Of a DNA stretch of 64,000 nucleotides, positions 1 through 6,912 are shown piece after piece. The notes beneath the pieces are model-generated. The model ran no database searches and was not told where the DNA came from. It saw nothing but the letters and a program-made list of their open reading frames with translations. Source of the DNA: Malaciobacter marinus (GTDB taxonomy: Bacteria; Campylobacterota; Campylobacteria; Campylobacterales; Arcobacteraceae); assembly GCF_003544855.1 (NCBI RefSeq), contig NZ_CP032101.1, positions 1,240,001 through 1,304,000 of the forward strand, in the 5' to 3' direction. Numbering within the stretch: the stretch's first letter is position 1; every line of letters starts with the position of its first letter. The position numbers were made by a program, and so were the translations under genes.

Positions 1-6
1 ACTTAT

Positions 7-35
7 AAAATAAACCACAAAATGTGGTTTATTTT
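7..35 (-). terminator. Hairpin terminator after the Dsb-like gene
   Basis: Perfect 13-bp stem (7-19 with 23-35) around a 3-base AAA loop, followed on the minus strand by TTTTATAAGT. The stem overlaps the stop codon of the thiol-disulfide gene, so it most likely ends that transcript. It is A/T-rich on both sides and could work in both directions. Confidence 0.7.
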
Positions 36-768
36 ATTGTAAGTCAATATTGTATTTTTTCAACAATTCTACCCAAACAAGTTTTTTGCCATCTTTATTA
101 AAAAGAGTAGGTGTTCCTCTTATATTTAATTTTTGAGCAATAATCATCTGTTCTTCTAAACTCTTTTCAAGTTTTGCTAACTCATCTTTTGAGATTTTTC
201 TATTTTTAAACTCTTTTGAATCAGCATTTGTATTTAACATAGCTTTGATTTTTTCTTCATTTGTTTTTTTACTCATAAAATATATAGATAAATCTCTTGC
301 ATTATTATGAAAACTTAATGGGAAGAAAAATACTCTAATTTTTACATGTTTTTCAAGTTTTGGAAAAAATGATTCAAGTTTTTTACAATATGGACATTCA
401 GGATCAGTAAATAATACATACTCATCTTTTCCGCTTCCATAAGTTAAAGCTTCTTTCCCAATTGTATTTGATAAATCAACAGGTAAAGTAATAGCATCAC
501 CACTATTTACATCCATTACATTTCCCGCAATTAGAACTTTTTTATCTTTTGTTAAAAATAATTCTTGAGGTTTTCCTTGAATTATTGAATCAAGTATATA
601 AATACTACCCATATCAAAAGCTTTACTAACTTTAATATCTGCTTTTTGTAGAAGATTCAAGTTATTGATTTGTTTTATCTCTTCTTTTGTAACTTCTTTT
701 GGCTCATAAGCATTTAGCACACTAAGAAAAGAAAACACTAATAAACTTAATTTTAAGATTTTTGTCAT
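34..768 (-). CDS. Thioredoxin-fold thiol:disulfide interchange protein (DsbC/DsbG-like)
   Basis: A 244-residue periplasmic thiol-disulfide oxidoreductase. The start chosen is the ATG at 766-768, which has an AGGAAC ribosome site and opens a clear signal peptide (MTKILKLSLLVFSFLSVLNA). The longer reading frame upstream lacks these. An N-terminal DsbC-like region of about 100 residues precedes the thioredoxin fold, with the redox motif FTDPECPYC (Cys125, Cys128) and the cis-proline loop RGTPT near 217-221. The family forms, reduces or isomerises disulfides in exported proteins. The CPYC pair is commoner in oxidising DsbA-type and DsbC-type members, so whether it acts as oxidase or isomerase is open. 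A palindrome (796-810) lies just upstream. Confidence 0.85.
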   Translation of the reverse strand: MTKILKLSLLVFSFLSVLNAYEPKEVTKEEIKQINNLNLLQKADIKVSKAFDMGSIYILDSIIQGKPQELFLTKDKKVLIAGNVMDVNSGDAITLPVDLSNTIGKEALTYGSGKDEYVLFTDPECPYCKKLESFFPKLEKHVKIRVFFFPLSFHNNARDLSIYFMSKKTNEEKIKAMLNTNADSKEFKNRKISKDELAKLEKSLEEQMIIAQKLNIRGTPTLFNKDGKKLVWVELLKKYNIDLQ

Positions 769-778
769 ATAAGTTCCT

Positions 779-810
779 ATTATATAAAATTTATCTGTGT
801 ATGATACACA
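779..810 (-). promoter_or_regulatory. Putative promoter and palindromic operator of the Dsb-like gene
   Basis: On the minus strand a TATAAT hexamer (779-784) is preceded by the perfect palindrome TGTGTATGATACACA (796-810, 7-bp arms, one central base). The palindrome falls where a repressor would block the -10/-35 region. No regulator can be named from the sequence. The hexamer is very close to the start codon, so the true transcription start is uncertain. Confidence 0.35.
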
Positions 811-927
811 AAGTTTGTTTAGATTGTGTAAAAGAATAAGAATAATTAATAATTTATGATAAATATTTGGCAATAATTATGTATATATTAGTTGCATTAC
901 AACAAAATTAAGAGCTAAAGATTTTAA

Positions 928-981
928 AAAGAAGAGTTCTATTAGTTAATATATTTGAAGCTAGTATCCGTACTCTTCTTT
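928..981 (-). terminator. Putative terminator of the small zinc-ribbon gene
   Basis: A 10-bp stem pairs 928-937 with 972-981 across a 34-base loop. On the minus strand it is followed by a T run (TTTTTAAAA). One arm lies inside the last codons of the zinc-ribbon gene. The long loop makes it a weaker call than the other terminators here. Confidence 0.4.
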
Positions 982-1212
982 AAGTTTTTCAATTTTGTTT
1001 CTTATTAAACTCTCTTTCCAACCATGTCTTCTTGCAAAATTAGAAATTTCTTTTTCTCTTTGCTCTTTATCGCAAAATACAAAGATTCTTTTAATAAAAG
1101 GTTTTGGTATTTGAATTGCTACCATTTGAAAATAATTGTCTTTACAATCTCTTGAACAAAAGACTTTACTTATTGATATTTTCTTTTGACAGTAGGGACA
1201 ATGATTAGACAT
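961..1212 (-). CDS. Small zinc-ribbon protein of unknown function
   Basis: An 83-residue protein. The start chosen is the ATG at 1210-1212 (MSNHCPYCQKK), preceded by GGATATTT; the frame upstream adds an unlikely 19 residues. Cysteines CPYC (5, 8) and CSRDC (near 19-23) form a four-Cys zinc-binding knuckle. The C-terminal half is basic and helical (KEQREKEISNFARRHGWKES), which would fit nucleic-acid or protein contact. I do not recognise a named family. It is monocistronic, with non-coding DNA on both sides. Confidence 0.65.
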   Translation of the reverse strand: MSNHCPYCQKKISISKVFCSRDCKDNYFQMVAIQIPKPFIKRIFVFCDKEQREKEISNFARRHGWKESLIRNKIEKLKEEYGY

Positions 1213-1373
1213 AAATATCCTTTTTTGTATTTTAAAATTTGGAGTATAACAAATAAACTTTAAATGCAACTAAGTTGCCAGCTAAATATTAGAATAATTA
1301 ATTAGTTTTGATATAAATCATACAAATATTTCATTTTTTTGTTTAAAATCTTAAAAATTTTAGAGGCTTGTAT

Positions 1374-1925
1374 ATGATTCAAAAATATTTTCATAGAATG
1401 AAATCAAAATCAAAAAGAGAATCAAGAAAACCAATAAGCAAAATCTTATGGTCGTTTATTGGTTCATTTTTAGGAATATATTTTATTGCTATATTTGGAA
1501 AATGGTTCTCTATTGAAGATAGCTTTTTTCTACTTGGTTCTTTTGGAGCTTCTGCTGTACTTGTATATGGCGCACCACAAGCACCTTTTTCACAACCACG
1601 AAATTTAATTGGTGGGCATATTTTATCTGCATTAGTCTCTGTTTGTATTGTAAAAGTTTTTTTAGGAGTTCTTTCTTTAGAAATATTATGTGCTCTTAGT
1701 GTCTCTTTGTCTATATTACTTATGCATTATAGTTGTACCATGCATCCTCCAGGTGGAGCAACAGCACTTATTTATGTAATAGGAAGTAGCCAAATTCAAG
1801 ATTTAGGGTGGTTATACCCTTTTACTCCAATTGCAATAGGTGCATTACTAATGCTCCTTGTAGCACTATTTGTAAATAACCTATCGCAAAATGAAAAAAG
1901 GCATTATCCAACTTATTGGATTTAA
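1374..1925 (+). CDS. HPP family integral membrane protein
   Basis: A 183-residue membrane protein with about four hydrophobic segments and the family signature MHPPGGATA near residue 123. Members of the HPP family have been linked to nitrite transport in chloroplasts and cyanobacteria, but the bacterial role is mostly untested. AGAGG at 1362-1366 sits 7 bases before the ATG at 1374; the TTG at 1368 is too close to it, so ATG was chosen. The stop overlaps that of the convergent AEC transporter gene by 3-4 bases, with no terminator between them. Confidence 0.8.
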   Translation: MIQKYFHRMKSKSKRESRKPISKILWSFIGSFLGIYFIAIFGKWFSIEDSFFLLGSFGASAVLVYGAPQAPFSQPRNLIGGHILSALVSVCIVKVFLGVLSLEILCALSVSLSILLMHYSCTMHPPGGATALIYVIGSSQIQDLGWLYPFTPIAIGALLMLLVALFVNNLSQNEKRHYPTYWI

Positions 1926-2821
1926 AGTATCCTTGAAATTACATATGTAGTTAAAAAAGATACAACTATACCATAACCAACAATAGCAGTACTAAGTCTT
2001 GGTGCAAGACCTACCATTGCTGCTATTGCACCTGCTGTTATCATAGGTGACATACCAGCTTCTAATATTGATACATCACTAGCTAAAGTGTGTTGCCAAC
2101 CAAATAGTACTGCTACAAAATATGCAATTATTGGTCCAATAATTAGTTTGATTAAAAGTGCAATACTTAAAGGTTGTAAATCTGATTTTGGCATTTTAAA
2201 TTTTAGTTGTAACCCAACTGCTACTAAAGCAACTGGAATAAGAGTGTAAGAGAAGTCTTTTAATATACTAGTTAATAAAGGTGGAAACTCTACACCTAAA
2301 AAACAAAATGCAACAATAAGCGACATAAAAGGTGGAAAAGTAATTACTTTTTGAACAATAATTCTAGGAGTTGTTCCTTTATTATTTGAATATAAAGCTG
2401 TAATTAATGTTCCATAAGTTGCAAGTGCTATAAATGTTCCTAATTGATCATAAATAATTACATAAGGAATAGCTTTTTCTCCTATGTAGGTATTTAATAA
2501 AGGAATACCAGCAATTGAACTATTTGATAAAACTGCTACTAAGAGCAAAGAACCTGTTATTTCTTTAGACCATTTGAAGTATTTAGAAAAAAGTAATACT
2601 AATCCTGCACTTAAAAGCATAACAAACCATGCTATAATTGCAGGAATAATAATATCAATTGAGATGTTTAATTTTGGTACTTGCAATAAAATTATTGCAG
2701 GTAATGAGATATATATAATATATTGGTTTAAAATTATTGGAGTCTCTTGAGAAAAGATTTTAAATTTTTGAAGAGCATATCCAATAAGTATAGCAATAAT
2801 AATTAAAACGAAATTTTCCAT
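1922..2821 (-). CDS. AEC family transporter (auxin efflux carrier superfamily)
   Basis: A 299-residue inner-membrane protein with about ten hydrophobic helices and no soluble domain. It matches the bacterial AEC/Mem_trans family (PF03547), including a helix-breaking region (PLLNTYIGEKAIPYVIIYDQLGTF) in the middle. Bacterial members such as MdcF carry malonate or other carboxylates; the substrate here cannot be told. It starts 8 bases after the stop of an HxlR-like regulator gene on the same strand, so the two are probably co-transcribed. Its stop overlaps that of the convergent HPP gene. Confidence 0.8.
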   Translation of the reverse strand: MENFVLIIIAILIGYALQKFKIFSQETPIILNQYIIYISLPAIILLQVPKLNISIDIIIPAIIAWFVMLLSAGLVLLFSKYFKWSKEITGSLLLVAVLSNSSIAGIPLLNTYIGEKAIPYVIIYDQLGTFIALATYGTLITALYSNNKGTTPRIIVQKVITFPPFMSLIVAFCFLGVEFPPLLTSILKDFSYTLIPVALVAVGLQLKFKMPKSDLQPLSIALLIKLIIGPIIAYFVAVLFGWQHTLASDVSILEAGMSPMITAGAIAAMVGLAPRLSTAIVGYGIVVSFLTTYVISRIL

Positions 2822-2829
2822 TTTATTTA

Positions 2830-3177
2830 CTATCTTGTGATTTTAAATTTTGCAAGAGAGTTATTCTTTTTTGCTAATTTATTATAATTTTCAATATATT
2901 TAATACCCCATTTGTACATCTCTATTAATGTGGATTTAAATTGTTTTCTTTTTTGTGTCAAAAAGTAAACAATTTTTTGGAAAAATTCTCTAGTTATAAT
3001 GTTTTCTTCTATTTTTTTTAGTTTTAAAATTAGAGTTTTTTTTGTTATTTTTTCAATATCTTCATTTAAGTCTTTAAATATTTTATTATCTAGTAAGTAC
3101 CAGATAATAGTTACTTTCTTTATACTAAGAGTAGTCGCTATTGAGCATTTGTACTCTTTATTATTTGTAAAATACAT
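2830..3177 (-). CDS. Divergent HxlR-type winged-helix regulator
   Basis: A 115-residue protein whose layout follows the HxlR/MarR-like winged helix. An N-terminal Cys11 leads into YKCSIATTL, then WYLLDNKIFKDLNEDI, the recognition region KITKKTLILKLKKIEENIITR, and the closing helix MYKWGIKYIENYN. It lacks the usual GGKW motif and has a shortened wing, so it is a distant member. A single N-terminal cysteine is what redox-sensing members such as B. subtilis HypR use. It is divergent from a quinone reductase, a quinol monooxygenase-like protein and a nitroreductase, and probably represses them. AAGGAT precedes the ATG. Family call by motif layout, not by search. Confidence 0.65.
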   Translation of the reverse strand: MYFTNNKEYKCSIATTLSIKKVTIIWYLLDNKIFKDLNEDIEKITKKTLILKLKKIEENIITREFFQKIVYFLTQKRKQFKSTLIEMYKWGIKYIENYNKLAKKNNSLAKFKITR

Positions 3178-3226
3178 TATTTAATCCTTTAAAGACTGAA
3201 ATTATAACATAAAGTATATTAAACAT

Positions 3227-3279
3227 CTTTACTTACCTAAAGTAAAGTAAGAGTAAATTAAGTTTATAAAATATATAAT
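3227..3279 (+). promoter_or_regulatory. Putative HxlR operator and promoter of the quinone-reduction genes
   Basis: An imperfect palindrome at 3227-3251 has arms CTTTACTTAC and GTAAAGTAAG (7 of 10 positions complementary) around CTAAA. ACTTAC/GTAAG half-sites are typical of HxlR-family operators. A -10 hexamer TATAAT lies at 3274-3279, so the palindrome covers the -35 zone, as expected for repression. An AGGAGA ribosome site follows just before the mdaB-like start. Confidence 0.45.
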
Positions 3280-3303
3280 TTTCAAAATACATTAGGAGAA
3301 TTT

Positions 3304-3894
3304 ATGAAAAATGTACTTATTATAAATGGACATCAAAAATATGAAGAGATTGCTGAGGGAAAATTAACACAAACTTTTATAAATAAAGCACAAAGTTTTT
3401 TTGAAAATAATAATTTTGAGGTAAAACATAGTATCGTAGAGAGTGATTATAATATAAAAGAAGAATTAGAGAAGTTTAAATGGGCAGATTATATTTTATT
3501 TCAATATCCAGTTTATTGGATGGGTGTTCCATGGCTTACTAAAAAGTACATGGATGAGATGTTTTCAGGTGGAAATAAAACAGTTACATTTATAAATGAT
3601 GGAAGAAGTAGAAGTGATAGTAGTAAAAAATATGGTAGTGGTGGATTGATGACAGATAAAAAATATATGCTTTCACTAACTTACAATTGTCCAAGCAGTG
3701 AATTTAGCAATAAAGATGGTTTTTTTGATGGTTTATCTCTTGATGAAGCAAATATTGCAGTACATAAAACTTTTCAGTTTTGTGGTGCAAAACCACTTGA
3801 GACTTATGCGATTCATGATATATTTAAAACGGATTTAGATATAAATAGTGAATTAAAGAAATTTGAAGATATACTAATAAAAAATTTTTTATAG
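3304..3894 (+). CDS. mdaB: NAD(P)H-dependent quinone oxidoreductase (MdaB-like)
   Basis: A 196-residue flavodoxin-fold FAD enzyme of the MdaB/NQO type, which reduces quinones by two electrons and so avoids semiquinone radicals. Visible marks are the N-terminal strand-loop KNVLIINGHQKY, the flavin-binding run ILFQYPVYWMGVPWLTKKYMDEMF near 64-87, and a Gly-Ser-rich loop (KYGSGGLMTDKKY). The length agrees with MdaB (about 190). It is the first gene of a three-gene operon, 8 bases ahead of a YgiN-like gene, which mirrors the E. coli mdaB-ygiN pair. In host-associated epsilonproteobacteria MdaB protects against oxidative stress. Confidence 0.85.
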   Translation: MKNVLIINGHQKYEEIAEGKLTQTFINKAQSFFENNNFEVKHSIVESDYNIKEELEKFKWADYILFQYPVYWMGVPWLTKKYMDEMFSGGNKTVTFINDGRSRSDSSKKYGSGGLMTDKKYMLSLTYNCPSSEFSNKDGFFDGLSLDEANIAVHKTFQFCGAKPLETYAIHDIFKTDLDINSELKKFEDILIKNFL

Positions 3895-3902
3895 GACAAA
3901 AA

Positions 3903-4199
3903 ATGGAAAATATTATAGTAATTGCAAAAATCAAAATAAAACCAGAGTTTGAAAAAGAAGTTTTCAATGAACTTACAAAGCTTCATAAACAAACACATGC
4001 AAATGATAGTGGTTGTATAAAATATGATTTACATAAAGATATAGAAGAAGAAAATACTTATACATTTATAGAAACTTGGGAAAGTAAAGAGGATTTGAAA
4101 ATACATGAAAATAAATCTCATTTTAAAGAGTTTTTAGTAAATATTGAGGGTAAACTTGAAAGTGTACAAATTAATAAATTAGAAAAACTATCAATATAA
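3903..4199 (+). CDS. Putative quinol monooxygenase (ABM domain, YgiN-like)
   Basis: A 98-residue single-domain antibiotic-biosynthesis-monooxygenase (ABM) protein. It shows the family pattern IIVIAKIKIKPEFEKEV at the start, then SGCIKYDLHKD, TYTFIETWESKEDLKIHE and SHFKEFL. YgiN in E. coli re-oxidises menadiol and acts with MdaB in a quinone cycle. The direct coupling to an mdaB-like gene here supports the same role. Members work as ferredoxin-like dimers without cofactor. Eight bases separate it from the upstream gene. Confidence 0.8.
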   Translation: MENIIVIAKIKIKPEFEKEVFNELTKLHKQTHANDSGCIKYDLHKDIEEENTYTFIETWESKEDLKIHENKSHFKEFLVNIEGKLESVQINKLEKLSI

Positions 4200-4208
4200 G
4201 GAGATAAA

Positions 4209-4841
4209 GTGATTAAAGAAGAGTTTTTTAAAGCAATGGATTTTAGACATGCTTGTAAGGTTTTTGATGATACAAAAAAAATACCAGAAGAGGATTTAAA
4301 TTTTATTTTAGAAGTGGCTAGAAAATCACCTTCATCATTTGGAATGGAGCCTTGGAAATTTTTAGTTGTGCAAAATCAAGAATTAAAAGAAAAAATTAGA
4401 CCTACTTGTTGGAATCAAGTTCAAATTACATCATGCAGTGATTTAGTAATTGTCTTAGCAAAAATTGAAGATGTTAAAGTTGAAAGTGGTGTACCTGAAA
4501 AAAGATTTGGAAGAAGACCAATGCCACAAGAGAAAAAAGATTTTTATATAAATCTTTATGCAAATCATCTAAAAGATACTTTAAGTAGTGATAAAAATAT
4601 TTATGAATGGACTTCAAGACAGACTTATATTGCTGTGGGAAATATGATGACAGCAGCTGCTGCTATTGGAATTGATTCTTGTCCTATTGAAGGGTTCGAA
4701 AAAGATAAATTAGAACAAATATTAGAACTTGATACTACAAAATATCAAGTGGCTATGGTTTTACCTTTTGGATATAGATTAAATGAACAATCTGATCAGT
4801 TAAGACTAAGCTTTGATGAAGTAGTTGAATTCGTAAAATAA
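4209..4841 (+). CDS. NAD(P)H-dependent nitroreductase family protein
   Basis: A 210-residue FMN-dependent nitroreductase. It starts at a GTG (4209-4211) with a strong AAGGAG site 5 bases ahead. Marks are the N-terminal FRHACKVFDD (phosphate-binding RHA/RRS-type motif), KSPSSFGMEPWKFLVV, and the late block GIDSCPIEGFEKDKLEQIL that shapes the flavin and substrate pocket. Length fits the NfsB class (about 217). The family reduces nitro groups and quinones. It is the last gene of the HxlR-linked operon and ends in a bidirectional terminator. Confidence 0.85.
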   Translation: MIKEEFFKAMDFRHACKVFDDTKKIPEEDLNFILEVARKSPSSFGMEPWKFLVVQNQELKEKIRPTCWNQVQITSCSDLVIVLAKIEDVKVESGVPEKRFGRRPMPQEKKDFYINLYANHLKDTLSSDKNIYEWTSRQTYIAVGNMMTAAAAIGIDSCPIEGFEKDKLEQILELDTTKYQVAMVLPFGYRLNEQSDQLRLSFDEVVEFVK

Positions 4842-4863
4842 AAGAGAATTTCTCTTTTATTTT
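4835..4863. terminator. Bidirectional terminator between nitroreductase and phosphodiesterase genes
   Basis: Perfect 14-bp inverted repeat (4835-4848 with 4850-4863) between two convergent stops, with A runs on one side and T runs on the other. It can serve both genes. Confidence 0.75.
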
Positions 4864-5777
4864 ATTTTTTCTTTCTCTTTTTGAACTTTTTGTATTATTT
4901 TATCAAAATCTTCTTTACTAGTAATATTTTCAAATATTTTTTTCAAATGATATTTTGTACTATTTTCATAGATTAAACTTTGTTCTTTTTTTGTAGTTTC
5001 CAAATTCAAAATATCACCATCATTTAACAATTGAATATTGTATTTACTATTTAACTCTTCAACTTCTTTTTTTATCTCTTTTACATAAGATGGCTTAAGA
5101 TGATTTATATATATGCAAACATCATCTCTTTTTAATTTTTCTAATTCTTTTAGTAAATCTTTTAATGTTAAATGGTTACTTTTTTTAGCAATATTTGAAA
5201 GACGTGAGGGAAATGAAACATCAATTATTAAGGTTTTTATAGATTTATTAAGATTTAATTCTTCCCAAATAGTATTACATTTATACGTATCTGCTGTAAA
5301 GAATATTGCATTATTTTTCTTTTTTATTACATATCCACAACTAGAAATTGTATGATTTGTCTTAATTGCTTTAATGGAAAAGTCATCAAATTTCATTGTT
5401 TTATTTACTTTTATTTCAATGAATTCTATTGCTTTAAGTTTTTTATTTATAAGATTTATTTGTGAAAAGTCTGGCCAAATATCCCAATTAAAAAGATGTT
5501 TTTTTAGATGGATTATTGTTTCTTTTAAAGCATAAATTTTAATAGGTATTTCTCTATTTTCAAAAAACGAATCTATTAAAAAAGGAATATCAACAATATG
5601 GTCAAGATGGGAGTGTGTTAGAAATATTTTATTAATATATTTAGCATCTTTTCCTATCCCTTTTAATATATTTCCTGCATCAATTGTAGTGTGTTTATCT
5701 ATTTGAATACTGGTGTTATTTATATCAACACCTTTGCCTCCATAAGCCCCAAGAATCCTAATACTTTTTTCTAGCAT
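4857..5777 (-). CDS. Metallo-beta-lactamase-fold class II cyclic nucleotide phosphodiesterase
   Basis: A 306-residue MBL-fold hydrolase. The metal motif THSHLDHIVDIP lies near 54-65, followed by a conserved GYVI strand, TADTY near 172-176 and NHLKPSY near 226-232. The opening ILGAYGGKGVDINNTS and the WP(D) region (NWDIWPDFSQ) match class II 3',5'-cyclic-nucleotide phosphodiesterases (PF02112), which hydrolyse cAMP. No adenylate cyclase is in this window, so the physiological substrate is an inference. A signal peptide is not evident. It stands alone, between a terminator and a large inverted repeat. Confidence 0.75.
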   Translation of the reverse strand: MLEKSIRILGAYGGKGVDINNTSIQIDKHTTIDAGNILKGIGKDAKYINKIFLTHSHLDHIVDIPFLIDSFFENREIPIKIYALKETIIHLKKHLFNWDIWPDFSQINLINKKLKAIEFIEIKVNKTMKFDDFSIKAIKTNHTISSCGYVIKKKNNAIFFTADTYKCNTIWEELNLNKSIKTLIIDVSFPSRLSNIAKKSNHLTLKDLLKELEKLKRDDVCIYINHLKPSYVKEIKKEVEELNSKYNIQLLNDGDILNLETTKKEQSLIYENSTKYHLKKIFENITSKEDFDKIIQKVQKEKEKIK

Positions 5778-5823
5778 TTCACACCTTATTTAAAAACTAA
5801 AATATTATAACTAACTTTACGTG

Positions 5824-5902
5824 ATAATAAGTTTATTATACTTTTGTATAGTTTTATTACTATTAAGAAAACTACAAAGTGTAATAAAAATAAACTTATT
5901 AT
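5824..5902. repeat. 79-nt imperfect inverted repeat
   Basis: The outer arms are a perfect 14-bp pair, ATAATAAGTTTATT (5824-5837) and AATAAACTTATTAT (5889-5902). The inner halves continue to match with small gaps (TAGTTTT against AAAACTA). The whole intergenic segment could fold into one long hairpin. It lies after the stop of the FAD-oxidoreductase gene and before the phosphodiesterase start on the same strand. It may be a 3' end, a small RNA or a decayed miniature element; no target-site duplication was established. Confidence 0.5.
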
Positions 5903-5927
5903 ACAAACTGTATTTAAGAAATGTATA

Positions 5928-6830
5928 TTATATATTACCTGCTAATTTTGTAGAACTTAAAAAAGATGCTTCAATATTTTTACTATAAAAGTAATCTCCA
6001 CATATACCAAGGAATTGTTTTTTATCAAAAATAAAATCTTTTTTGAGATGATTTTTTGCAAATGCATATTTCCATAAGTGAGGCAAAATTATAAAATCTT
6101 TATCAATTTCAATATTAAGTTTTTTGAGTTTTTTAATTACTTTTTTTTCTAATTCTTCTTTTGTTTTTTCATTGTGTTTTGTAGAGAAATATTCATTTGT
6201 ATGTAATACAAAACTACTAAAATTATCATAGTTATATTTCTTTGAATTATCAATAATTTTTTTAAATAAATTGATATTTTTTAATCCCTTATGAAGTGGT
6301 AAATTTTTTTGCTTATGTAAAATCAAAGTAAAAATACTATCATATTTTATAGATGATAACTCTTGTTTTATTTTTTCATTTAAATTTATATTTAACTCCA
6401 AAATTTGAACAGCAGGAATTGTAATAAGTAAAATATCAAAATCTTTATAAACATTATTTTGATTATCAATCAAAGTCCATTTTTCATTTTCATATTTACA
6501 AGTTGTTATTTTTACTTTTGTTTTTAAATCTTTTTTATCTATTAAAGAAGAGCAAACTTTATTTATTCCATTTGTTGGTATATAAACAGTTTTATATTTT
6601 TTTAATATTTTTTGTTTAACTAATTTATTACAAAAATCAATAAAAATTTGATTTTTTGCTTCAAAGTATGGTGTTCCATGGTCACAAAATTTATCATTTA
6701 TATATTTTGTACTTAACCTTCCACCTGTTCCTCTTGATTTTTCAAAAATAGTAATTTTGTGATTTTCTTTTATGAGTTTATTGTATAACAAACATCCACT
6801 AAATCCTGCACCTATTATTGCAATATTCAT
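5928..6830 (-). CDS. NAD(P)/FAD-dependent oxidoreductase (renalase/amine-oxidase-like)
   Basis: A 300-residue flavoprotein. The dinucleotide-binding loop MNIAIIGAGFSGCLLYNKL opens the protein, followed by IFEKSRGTGGRLST, the signature of the renalase/NAD(P)-binding-like family (PF13450 type). A C-terminal GICGDYF motif binds FAD ribityl. Plant and bacterial relatives oxidise dihydropyridine isomers of NAD(P)H; the substrate here is unknown. The ribosome site AAAAAGG lies in the 3' arm of a hairpin that also looks like the terminator of the upstream chemoreceptor gene. Confidence 0.75.
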   Translation of the reverse strand: MNIAIIGAGFSGCLLYNKLIKENHKITIFEKSRGTGGRLSTKYINDKFCDHGTPYFEAKNQIFIDFCNKLVKQKILKKYKTVYIPTNGINKVCSSLIDKKDLKTKVKITTCKYENEKWTLIDNQNNVYKDFDILLITIPAVQILELNINLNEKIKQELSSIKYDSIFTLILHKQKNLPLHKGLKNINLFKKIIDNSKKYNYDNFSSFVLHTNEYFSTKHNEKTKEELEKKVIKKLKKLNIEIDKDFIILPHLWKYAFAKNHLKKDFIFDKKQFLGICGDYFYSKNIEASFLSSTKLAGNI

Positions 6831-6874
6831 AAAAAACCTTTTTATTTAAGTTTATCACTTAAAAAAGGTTTTTT
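6831..6874 (-). terminator. Terminator hairpin that also contains a ribosome binding site
   Basis: A perfect 13-bp stem (6831-6843 with 6862-6874) follows the chemoreceptor gene on the minus strand and ends in six T. The 3' arm holds AAAAAGG, the ribosome site of the FAD-oxidoreductase gene, whose ATG starts directly after the stem. Folding would therefore both terminate the upstream transcript and mask translation of read-through mRNA. Confidence 0.55.
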
Positions 6875-6912
6875 GTATATAATTTGTGTGTTTTAAAATG
6901 AACTTAGTTCTA

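Noticed and set aside
769-873. Longer N-terminus for the Dsb-like protein
   Set aside because: It covers the promoter and palindrome and would bury the signal peptide 35 residues inside.
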